A stretch of DNA of 64,000 nucleotides from Effrenium voratum. Taxonomy: Eukaryota > Sar > Dinophyceae > Suessiales > Symbiodiniaceae. The stretch is taken from positions 630,001-694,000 of the forward strand of contig CAUJNA010000535.1 of the NCBI GenBank assembly GCA_963377175.1, in the 5' to 3' direction. A model generated the notes under the pieces. It worked only from the letters and a program-made list of their open reading frames with translations, made no database searches and was not told the DNA's origin. Both the position numbers and the translations under genes were made by a program. Below, piece after piece: positions 48,846-57,899 of this stretch (the stretch's first letter is position 1; each line of letters starts with the position of its first letter).

Positions 48846-49493
48846 TTGTTGTCTGTGTAGAATCTGTTTTGTGGGTTTGTTTGTGTCAGCTGAGCTGCGC
48901 TGTGCACGCACCGTGCAGTTCCGTGCCGTGCTGTGCTTTCCGTGCAGTGTAAAGAACTGCAGTGGTGTACTGCGCCTTGGCATGCAGTGCTGTGTACGCA
49001 GGCGTGTGATTGCTTTTAAAATGGGTTTGAATATTAAATTTGTCGTTTCATGGGATGTGTGTTTGCCCTTTGAGAATGGTGGCTCATGAGTGGCTCGTTG
49101 CGTTGGAGTTTGTTTCTGAGTTGGACTGTGTTTGGTCAGAGTCTTTATGATCGAGAGACAGATAGTTGCCAACGCCACAACGCGCCTGACTTTAAACAGC
49201 AGAAGCGCGGCTGGTATAGGAAACATTTTGAGCGGGCCAGCCCCCACCAACACGGCGAGCACATTTGATCAGTCAGAGGCATTATTTCTTCGGAGCGGCA
49301 AATCATTGCCACATGAGCAACTGACAGATCTTGCTGATATATGTATATATATATACATATGGCTAGTTTTTGGAAGGCATGCAGGTGTGCACCTACAACT
49401 TTCCCATGTTTTCTTGGGGAAGCAAGTCCTTTTCTTCGGTGCTCACGTGTTGCAGTGACGGAAGCTCACGGTCAGTGTCGCCGACTCCTTGAG

Positions 49494-49512
49494 GTCGCGA
49501 TGCTCTTCACAG
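49494..49512 (+). CDS. PKS acyltransferase start, 19-bp micro-exon (candidate)
   Basis: Between CTTGAG and GTCAGA the frame reads VAMLFTG. This is the beginning of a PKS AT domain, usually (V/A)(A/F)(L/M)F(T/S)GQG. The frame is open upstream, so the exon could be longer. The following GQGSQ..GMG part was not found as an exon, and phase shows a short exon is missing before 50615. Confidence 0.5.
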
Positions 49513-50614
49513 GTCAGAGCGAGATAAGGCACGGACTCCGAGTTCCTTTCGGCTTGGCGAAGGCCGTCCCATCTCTTTCGATTTTCATGTGAAGCGTCAC
49601 TAAATGAGAGTCGGACAGGTTTAAAGCTGTGGGGTTGCTGGCAAAGGCGGTAGGTCTGTGGCTTTGCTTGAATTCAGGTTTTGTCTTAACCGAGGACAAT
49701 GCTCTGGCCCACCGACAGCCTTGGCCATCTAGCTGACTAGCAATGTGATCTTGCTGGTATCTGGATAATTGCATGGTCAAACAGCTCTCAATGTGAGCGG
49801 AGCATTGGCCCTGATCTCCCAGAAAATTAATTATGCCTGTCAAGGACTGAATCCCTTTTGCCGTCTCGTCTTGCTTTTCAGTTGGGTCATACATCCTGGG
49901 AACTCCACCTTGTGGGGGTCATTATGGGTGCCATCCTGGGCCTTGAGCAGGTGAGAAAGGCTCTTGATTTGAAGGTGTGTCTCTTAGATGGAGGACCCCC
50001 CTTTTTGTTGGGTTTTAAAAGGGAAACTAGAAGAAACCGGCCCTTTTGGGGGGGTCACTCATTTTGAGAGACACCCATCTGAAGGTGGCCCACATGGATT
50101 TTAGTGTTGGTTTTGGTGAATGTTTTTGTTGCTCAAATGGATTCTGCTTTGTGTTGCTTGCTATGTGAGCCAAAATCCCAACAACACGTAGCTGAATATG
50201 GGAACTCCGCAAAAACTGCGCAAAAGCCAGACTGAAAAAGGTGAATCTTGTGGCCGCTGAAAAAGTGTAGACTAGTCCAGTACTTGATTCTGTATGTGTC
50301 CTTTAACAAGACCTTGTGCTTCTGTTCCATTTGGAGCCGTCGGGGCGTAATCCCATGAAGGAAGTGAGAAACCCCAAGACCAAAGGAATTTGTCCGGGCC
50401 CTCAGACACGAATAGCTTGTAGGGACTAGCAATCAATTAGCTTACTCAACCAGCGGTACAGGTAGCACACATGAGATTTCAGCCAGCTCACACTTCCCAG
50501 AAGGTTTTTTAGACCTAGTGCAGATTTGTTGTTTTTTTTCAACCAGTGTGTTCCTTTTTTTTGCCGCCGCGGCGGGCGCGGGGGGGGCGGGGGAGATCCA
50601 AAATGCCTCGATAG

Positions 50615-50694
50615 GCCGGAGTTGGCCAAAGAGCTCCTGAACGACGTGGCCTTCCGGGAGGCCTTGCAGCGATGCGCCCGGGACTCCCAGAAAC
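50615..50694 (+). CDS. PKS acyltransferase exon (FREALQRCA)
   Basis: After TCGATAG the frame reads PELAKELLNDVAFREALQRC then ARDSQK, and it ends at a textbook donor, AAAC|GTAAGG. AT domains read G..LY....FR.A...C(A/D) at this point, after GMG. The exon is 80 bp, strongly GC-rich, and sits between poly-G runs. Confidence 0.85.
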
Positions 50695-50883
50695 GTAAGG
50701 GGGGGGGGGGGGGACCGGGGTGGGGGTCCAAAAGCGCCAGAAGCTCGTGGCTTTGGGAGGAGAAGGACGGAAAATATCTACAAAGGCTTGGGGACCACTC
50801 AATTGTCAAGTGTCCGGTTGGGGGAAAAAAGGGTGCGGAAGCTATTGAGACATGCAGAGCAGAGCGAGTGTTTTCTTCTTCTT

Positions 50884-50909
50884 CTTTTTTTTTTTTTGGG
50901 GGGGGGGGT
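50884..50909. repeat. Poly-T / poly-G run
   Basis: A run of about 14 T residues abuts a run of about 10 G residues, in an AT-region intron. Confidence 0.85.
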
Positions 50910-51717
50910 ACTTTGGTGATTTCTCAGTGTAACGCAAGCTGGGTGACAAATGATCCCAGATGTCCGCGAAAGGAACCTAGCAAAGGATGTGCTATTTTCA
51001 ACCCCAAAAAGGGATCCACAGCGCGAAAGCAGATTCCTGTACGCATGGTTGCTTTTGTACCCCATCCAAGGTTTCGCGAGAGGCTGATTCGCGGATGACT
51101 GAAAACTTCCAGCTGAAACCGAAAGGATTGGTTGCAACTTGGGAGCGATCAATGCAGACCAGATGTTGTCAAAGGTGGTTGTGCTTGCACGCGTGCATTG
51201 CACTCTTAGGCATCATGAGCAAACATAGTGCAGACATATATTTGATTTTATTATTGTTCATTATGTACGTGTTAGGTTGGTCAGTATGAGTGAGGGACCA
51301 CACAACATGTTCTCATTCGCTGCAAAATGCGAGGCACCCCCAAACCGGCACTCCACTCCAGTTTGTCATTATGTTTGTCATTATCATGAGTTGCTGCAGT
51401 ATTATTAAATGTTTCTCATTAACTATTCTTTGCTTGGTTGCTTGTTTATTTATTGTTATTCTGTGTAGAGGAACATGGCTTGAAGTAAGTTGTCAATGCA
51501 GCCCGGTAGCTCCCAAAACACATCAGACGGCATTGAATCCCTGTTTGACGCTGTACCAATGGGTGTCGCCCTAGGCTGCAGCGTTTGCCTGAACGGCTCG
51601 CATTCAGGCCACCCTTTGCACCTCCTACTTGGATCGCAACCTTCTGGACATCATCCTCGCCCGGGGCTCGAATTACGGACAGAGCAGATGAAACGGATTG
51701 GGGACATCGGTTGGATA

Positions 51718-51758
51718 TATATATATATATACACATACATATATATATATATATGTAT
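51718..51758. repeat. TA microsatellite
   Basis: Two TA runs separated by CACATACA. Confidence 0.9.
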
Positions 51759-53462
51759 AGCGTGGATTGGATTAGATGCATCGAATGGATTCGCATAGAG
51801 TTGGAGGATGGATGCGGGCCGCATTATGCGGGCGCGTTGCTTGTCCATCTCCGGCGGCTCGGACATGTTTCTGTTTCTCTTTTGTTTGTTTGTTTGTTTT
51901 TGCCCCCTCAGACCGTGCATGAATTCCACTGTTCGATGATCCAGCGCTTTCTTGTTGACATTGCTGATTCAGCAACACGCCGTCATTGATCCACCACTTC
52001 AAGCCTCATGTTGGGTTCAGGTCATACCAAGTGAGTGCATCGCATCAATTTTTGCAGGATGGATTAGTCTGTTCCGCTTCTGCGGCATCCGTTCTCTCCG
52101 TCCTGGCACATATATGGATTCTGGTTGTGCATAGGGGAACCAGGAAATGGGAGGGGGGGACCCGTCGAAATCGGATGGTTTTCGGTTGGTGTTCTGTAGA
52201 ACCGACTCCAAAAACGCTGCTAGCAACATGAGAGCAGAGGTCAATGTTTTTGGTTTCTCAACGGCATCACGTGTTTACCTTTTGCAACGGCCAAGCATTC
52301 GATGCGACCAGCAACGGAACAGGTCCAGAACCAACGCGACTGCGTTCGTCCATTTCGCTCACCTGCTTTGCCAGATAGAGAGAAGTCCCATTTGTTGTAC
52401 TCCTCCACAAGTTGGCATGGAATCAACAACAACATATTTGTTAGAATCACCTCCTTTGCCGAGCCCCTTTGGCTCCATGTTTGGGGTCCTATTGCGAGGA
52501 TATGCGTGTCGCAAAAATGTGGGAACCCACGAGGTAGTTGCGTTGTCATTTCAAAACCCCTAAAATGCGGCAGTCTCAAAATTATACACCCATGTCAGCA
52601 CCGCACGAGTTTCGTTAGAGAGGACAAACACGGGGGGGGACAATCCCAATGTCACACAAGGTCAAGGCGCACAACCCAATTTTAGCCATTTCCTCTTAGG
52701 GAACAGCCGAAATCTTGTCCGTGGCAACGGACACTGGGCTCTGAAAGCTCCGTCCCAAGGATCCGCAGTTGAGCCGCCCGGGGCCCACGCAGAGGGCTGT
52801 ACGTTGTCCGAATTGGGACCCCCTTTCGGCTCCTGGTTGACACTCTGCAAGAGCTGCGGTTGTTGAGAAGGTCGTGCTGGGCCCAAACCTGGCGGGAGAC
52901 ATGGATGGGCATGGCTACAACGTGGAGGTGGCGAATCATATAGATCTAGCCTCTGAATAGAAGATTGCATTGCTAAGCAATGACGCTCTGACAACCTTCA
53001 AGACCACCCCCTGAGGGCGAATTTGCTTAAATTCAAATCCAGCCTCGGTGCTCATTTCAAGGGATATGTTCAAACAGGGCGGCTCCCCCTTGGTCCTGAG
53101 GTTTCGAAGCGCTTGGTAAGGGTACTCAATGGAGTTCGAATATTCCGAATACCATGTCAGGTTTCCCTGTTTGGAAGGATTAATCTTTACATATGCTTAC
53201 AATTGTATGGGCATGGACGGTTTTCAAGGAAACTGTTCAATGTTTGGGTGGCAGCCTTCATATTCTTGTAATATCCACTTTGAGAAACAATCCGGATGAC
53301 CTTCTACTCGTCAGAGTGTTGCCCTTGACAGATAAATCCCGCTGAAAAGTGAAGCCACCCGCTAGGATGGTTTCCACTACTCGCCACCCACTACCCCAGG
53401 ATTTTCATGAATCAACCACTGCTATACCCCCCGATTCCCCCTGCTGCAAGTGGATATCACAG

Positions 53463-53527
53463 GTTCGTCCGCCTTGCGCTCCTTTGCGGCCTGCTTCAGC
53501 TTGCAGTTCGCAATGGCCTGGACCTTG
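53463..53527 (+). CDS. PKS acyltransferase exon (FSLQFAMA)
   Basis: After TATCACAG the frame reads SSALRSFAACFSLQFAMAWT then L. It fits the AT segment QPALFALQ.ALA.LW before the active site. A GT donor at 53528 gives a phase-0 end that joins in frame with the exon at 54475 (VELWRAKGV). All three frames are open here; the chosen frame is the only one with the AT pattern. Confidence 0.65.
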
Positions 53528-53852
53528 GTCCGCGCACAAAAGAGGCGGGACGTTAGGTGCTCAAAGTGGTGCAAACAGGGCTCCTTTCTTTGCCGAGTTC
53601 TCCAAACGAAAAACCCGAAACCATGCAAATTGGCTGCTTTTGGTTGCCCTTCACATCAACCCCAAGCCGCATACCTTTCGACACAGCCGGCTACCAGGCT
53701 GCAAGGAGCCCTCGCAAGCCATGCAACGCTCCTTGGGGGTGCATTGAACAAAGGGGAGCCACATTCACACAAGCATGTGGAGCCTTCACTCCGTGGCTCC
53801 GGAAGAATATTCCCATTGTCCCATTGCCGCCCCACGCGGCAACTCGATTCAT

Positions 53853-53874
53853 ATATATATATATATATATATGT
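53853..53874. repeat. TA microsatellite
   Basis: About ten TA dinucleotides, in an AT-region intron. Confidence 0.9.
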
Positions 53875-54474
53875 ATGTGTCTTTGCTAAACATCCCTTTG
53901 ACGAGCCAAGCAGTGTTTTCTCAATAGTGCAATGCTTCTTTGAGCACGAATTCAAACACGTTTAGAGTTTGCATCAGAGCTATGTTGCTGAAGGTTTTTC
54001 TTTGATGAATCAACCTCTCCCATGTCAAGGTGGACAAGGTTCTGGCAAGCCGAATGGTTTGTTGGGGGTACAATACCCTGGCCCACCCCTTCTTTGGTCC
54101 ACTCCAATTCTTTGCGGTCCTGTGGTTCTCTAGCCAAGAGGAACGGGGTTTGTAGTGTTCAGGGCTGGAAAAGGCCACCAGTGACCAGCCTAAGGGAGGC
54201 TGGCCTTGGGCAGATGTCAAACTCTGTGTTTTACTCGAACTGTAGCAACACATTTGCTTCTGGCACTGTTTTGTCACGATCTTGGAATGGCAATGGGAGC
54301 TATGAGGAACATGTATTGGAAATAGCTCTGGTACTGTGAACATGTGATTCTCCATTCTTTGTTATTTGGAGGGCACGCAAGGGTCTTTCTTGGTGCCAAG
54401 CCTTTCAGGATTTTGCATGGGCGATACGAGGGCCACTGGGCGTGGCGACCAACTTCGCCCCTCTCAGACCTCAG

Positions 54475-54526
54475 GTGGAGCTGTGGCGCGCCAAAGGCGT
54501 GCGCCCGAAGGCGGTGCTGGGGCACA
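54475..54526 (+). CDS. PKS acyltransferase active-site exon (GHS)
   Basis: After CTCAG the frame reads VELWRAKGVRPKAVLGHS. LW...G..P.AV.GHS is the AT active site; its Ser forms the acyl-enzyme. Read-through gives GHSLGPW, but the motif needs LGE. Ending the exon at GGCACA|GCCTGG, a GC donor, and joining the exon at 54834 (GC-TTG-GGG-GAA) restores Leu-Gly-Glu in frame. Confidence 0.92.
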
Positions 54527-54833
54527 GCCTGGGCCCATGGCTGAAAACAGCGACCAGGGCTGGGTCCAGGTGGGCCGAAGCGGAACTCAGGGAGCTCGGG
54601 ACCAAAAATGCAACGGGCGGTGCCCCTTTATTGAAGCGGAGAACACCTCGGCATGGCTGTGATTAACCCGGACTTATCAATGTGACCAAGTGAAATGTTT
54701 CAACAGGGTTTAAGCACGGCAATTCTGTTTCTTGGGGCTCCATTGCAGGCACCCGAAGCTTTTTGAGCAAAACCCAGACTTTGGAGGAACCCGAGTGAAG
54801 GTTTTCTTTGGCACCTGCGCATGCCATGCAAAG

Positions 54834-54866
54834 GCTTGGGGGAATTCGCCGCCGCGGTGGCCGCTG
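54834..54866 (+). CDS. PKS acyltransferase exon (LGEFAAA)
   Basis: After GCAAAG the frame reads LGEFAAAVAAG, matching the AT motif (GHS.)GE.AA...AG right after the active-site Ser. A GT donor at 54867 gives a 33-bp exon. It continues the exon at 54475 in frame. The frame stays open further, but the resemblance ends here. Confidence 0.85.
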
Positions 54867-55294
54867 GTGCCCGGGCGCCCAAGCAGGGATGGAGCCGGTG
54901 GCCTCTTAAGCCGTCAGCCGTGGCTTGGGAAGCATCCTGAAACACATGGCCAAAATTGCAGGAAGGCCTCTACCTGCTTAGTCAACTCTTTTTTTTGGGC
55001 AATTTGCAAGCATGCGAGTGCGAATGTAGATGGTTGATTTTGCACTATTGGTTTAACAACCTCATTTGGGCATTGAGACCTTGAAAGTATTTAGATTGCC
55101 CGACCTTGGCACAAGCTCCGTTTGGAAGATGATGTCTATGGCCTGCACCCTACGGTTGTAATGAATCCACCGCCACATGCACCGGGGGGCACCAAGGTGA
55201 TGTCGCTGGAAGATGGGTGGTGCACTTACTCGCTCCAACGCGCGCGGACTTGGGTTCCGAATGGCATGCAGAGACCGGCCTTGGACCGAGTAAG

Positions 55295-55336
55295 GCTTCG
55301 CCTAGTGACTGCCAGAGGCCGCTTGCTGGATGAAAG
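55295..55336 (+). CDS. PKS acyltransferase exon (VTARGRLLDE)
   Basis: After GAGTAAG the frame reads LRLVTARGRLLDE, the AT segment L.LV..RG.LM. The 3' end at GATGAAAG|GCCGG is a GC donor bordered by AG|G. Joining in phase 2 to the exon at 55924 supplies the split Arg codon and runs into CEEGAM without a gap. The exon is 42 bp. Confidence 0.87.
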
Positions 55337-55923
55337 GCCGGAAGTACGGTCGGTTTTCGGAATGCGTGGTATTGGGAAGGAAGAAAGACACCACCCCATT
55401 GTTTGGGGGGACTACTCTGTGTTCGGGAAGCGTCAAGGACCTCGCTTAGCCTGAAGTTACCGTGTGATGGTCTAGCTCTGAACTGAGCCCGGTATTGCAA
55501 GGATGTTCAAGGAATGATGAGAGCTCTTGCTCCGTTGCTAAGCTTGTGCCTTTGGCGACCCTACATTTACCTCGAACCACTGCTTAGCTTCCTCAACCTA
55601 TCCATCCACTTGTCGGTGTGGATTTCGCGCCTCTCGAGTTGTTCAGAGATTCCACTCCTTTCCCCTTGTTGTTTGGTGGCTTCCCCACAAGAAGCTTCCC
55701 CACTAGAAATGGAGCCAACCAGCCAAAAAGGGTTCCTCAAAGGTGTAACCAGGAAAATCCACAGGAAACGGCCCCCAAACACCCCAAACAATCTGTTTTC
55801 CCCTTTAAAAATGGGTCTATGACCCCCGTTTTGGGTAACGACCAACCATTTTTTGAGGGTCATGGAGACAGGTAGTTCCTGTACCCCAACCCTTTGACTT
55901 CCCGGGTCACTGGGCTAAGTCAG

Positions 55924-55969
55924 GTGCGAGGAGGGCGCCATGGCCGCCCTCTTCACCTCCCTGGCGCAG
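55924..55969 (+). CDS. PKS acyltransferase exon (CEEGAMAA)
   Basis: After AAGTCAG the frame reads CEEGAMAALFTSLAQ. GAMAA follows the RG.LM segment in AT domains. The end at GCGCAG|GCATCG is again AG|GC. It continues the exon at 55295 in frame. Confidence 0.88.
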
Positions 55970-56032
55970 GCATCGAATTTCGGTTTTCCCGACCCGTGAT
56001 CCATGGCTGTGGGTGTTTCCGCCATTTTGAGA

Positions 56033-56145
56033 ATATTTGGGTGTGGGTCAAAACTTTTTACCACCCGAAAACGCAGATTTTACTCCTTGCTTCCATTTAC
56101 CAGGGTTCCCTTTTGGGTACCTATTTTTGACCCACACCCATTTTT
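56033..56145. mobile_element. TIR element, MITE-like, copy 3
   Basis: TGGGTGTGGGTCAAAA at 56038-56053 is an exact 16-bp inverted repeat of TTTTGACCCACACCCA at 56125-56140. The body, read on the minus strand, resembles copies 2 and 4 (TACCCAAAA.GG and GGAAGCAA.GA words). It lies about 70 bp after an AT exon. Confidence 0.65.
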
Positions 56146-56250
56146 TCAGTTTCCCTTGTTGGTTTTTAACCGGAATTCATCACTACTGGAAATACTGTTT
56201 ATTTTTTCCTCGGGCATTCACCTAATGGAAGGTTTTGAGGGTACCCTTCG

Positions 56251-56365
56251 ATACGGGCTGTGCCTGAAAAATGGAATCTGTATACCCAAAATGGCACCGA
56301 ACGGTCGGAAGCAAAGACCAAAACCGGCGTAACCCCAGCTGTTTAAGTTTGAGCCACACCCATAT
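56251..56365. mobile_element. TIR element, MITE-like, copy 4
   Basis: The left end ATACGGGCTGTGCCTG and right end GAGCCACACCCATAT are imperfect inverted repeats. The internal words TACCCAAAATGGCACC and GTAACCCCAGCT are shared with copy 2. It is in the same intron as copy 3, in opposite orientation. Confidence 0.6.
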
Positions 56366-57238
56366 TGTGGCTCCCACTATTTTGACAAACACTCTCCCTT
56401 TCAAGGTGCATGGTCTGATTGCTTAAGCCAACTCAGGTGTATTTTTGCCGGCAAGGGAGGTTTTTGTTTGCCCTGGTAGATGTGGCCATAAGTTCAGCTC
56501 AATTCCCTTCTCAGGTTCAAAAGTGTCGGACCCCTGAGATAATACAGCTGAGTTGGCTCAAGCAAACAGACCATGGACCTCTCAAAAGTGACATCTAAAT
56601 GTGAGGTTGTTGCAACACAAGTGGGTTCGCCGTTAACCATGATTATGTTTTGCCCAGCCCTGCCTGCCGTGCCTACACAGCGTTTCTGAGAGACCGAGCC
56701 ATCTCTGCTGCAGTTCAAGAGCAACATCGACACAAGACATGCCTTCATGATGGGTCAAGTTGTGTTGCCTGGACCTTGTCACTTGAACAGATGAGCTATC
56801 CTGAGATCCGGCTTTGTTTGAACAATGCATCAGCTAACCCATACTTGGTGGTTTGGATTGGTGGTTTGTGGGGGTCTTGAAAGGAACAGGCAGCGATTGT
56901 GCAGATTTGGGAGATTGTATCCTCCAATTGTGGGCCAATGAAATTGTTGGGTTCTTTAGATCATCGTCAAAGCCTTTCAACTTGTGCACATGTCGCTTTG
57001 TTTTCTTACTTGCAAAGAATGCCGAAGTCCAAAAGCAACGAAGAGGTTCGAACTGCCCCCAAGCCCATTTCCATTCCCAGGTGCAAGCCGCGCACCCGGT
57101 CTTCGCCTCAGACATGCCGGCCATTGGTTGGAAGGGTTGGATGGTTGACTCAGTACGGTGGGTCATGATGATTACAAGTCAGCCACCCCCAAGTACTGCT
57201 GAATCGCTTTTGTCGCGTGTCCCTTGAAATGTAATCAG

Positions 57239-57298
57239 GGCCTTCGAGCCGAGGAGAAGCTGCGGCTGTGCATTGCGGCGATCAATGGCCCAAGTCAG
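57239..57298 (+). CDS. PKS acyltransferase exon (AAINGPSQ)
   Basis: After GTAATCAG the frame reads GLRAEEKLRLCIAAINGPSQ, matching the AT segment (S/C)IAA.NGP. A GT donor follows. The exon is exactly 60 bp, phase 0 to 0. The next AT strand, (V)V(V/I)SG, has two candidate exons, at 57472 and 57828, both entering in phase 0. Confidence 0.87.
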
Positions 57299-57471
57299 GT
57301 AGCCGGAGCCTGAGTGACATATCGAGGACGTTGGACGACGTGATTCCATGGGGGATGCAGCAAACCGGAATTGGGGTGAGGGGGCTGGCACTCTGTTTCA
57401 GCATAATTTCTTGCTTTTGTGAAAGGGACAACCAGAAGCACCCAAGTTGCCCACACCATCGTGTTAGACAG

Positions 57472-57496
57472 CAAAACACAGTCGTCATTTCTGCTG
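57472..57496 (+). CDS. PKS acyltransferase micro-exon (TVVISA, candidate)
   Basis: After TTAGACAG the 25-bp frame reads QNTVVISA and ends at GCTG|GTTG. It joins INGPSQ in phase 0, giving the AT pattern NGP...VVISG. It competes with the 57828 exon for the same structural position, so one may be chance or they may be alternatives. Confidence 0.42.
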
Positions 57497-57827
57497 GTTG
57501 CCATGTTTGAAATTCCGAAACTTATCATGTCCTTTTGCAACACGTCATTTCGCTTGCGGCTCACATGCGGCGGAGGGGTTGTCAAAGTTAGGTTTTTGGA
57601 GGGCCTAAGGGGCCAGGCATTGTCGCTGTGACAAAGCCATGTGCCAAGCCCCTGCCAAGCTCCTGAAGCATGTGGCGGCTCGCATGGACAACGGGCAACA
57701 TTATCAGGGCGCCGGTGTTGGGTGGTCGCTTGGTGATTTGTGGGTTCAGAGACCTTTGCATTTTTGCTTCCTCAAATTAAGAATCCATGTAAGGTCCGTT
57801 TCCCAAAAGGAGATTCCTCGAGCTGAG

Positions 57828-57864
57828 GTCGTCTCTGGATCGCGTCCTGACGTGGAGGCGCGAA
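57828..57864 (+). CDS. PKS acyltransferase exon (VVSG..DVEA, candidate)
   Basis: After GAGCTGAG the phase-0 frame reads VVSGSRPDVEAR, close to the AT segment VVVSG....VEA. It also joins INGPSQ in phase 0. The likely end is GCGAA|GTATCG, though the frame is open to about 57892. The AT continuation with the second catalytic His (usually AFHS) was not found downstream. Confidence 0.5.
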
Positions 57865-57899
57865 GTATCGTCAGCCTCAGACAGAATCCGTGAGCTTCC

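Larger units (their letters stand above)
11524..57864 (+). other. Type I polyketide synthase gene region (ACP-KS-AT), intron-dense
   Basis: This is the inferred extent of one modular PKS locus. The exons read in the order expected for the end of one module followed by the next: ACP, then KS, then AT. The KS would catalyse decarboxylative Claisen condensation. The AT would load a malonyl-type extender onto an ACP. The ACP carries the growing chain on phosphopantetheine. Catalytic motifs seen are DTAC, CHGTGT and KTNLGH in KS and GHSLG in AT. No KR, DH, ER or TE domain was recognised. Exons are 19-101 bp and introns 0.2-10 kb. Most exons are bordered by AG|G, and several donors are GC. The product is unknown. 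Whether all exons form one transcript, and whether the gene is intact, is not shown by the sequence. Some connecting exons were not found, and the frame does not close at every join. Confidence 0.8.
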
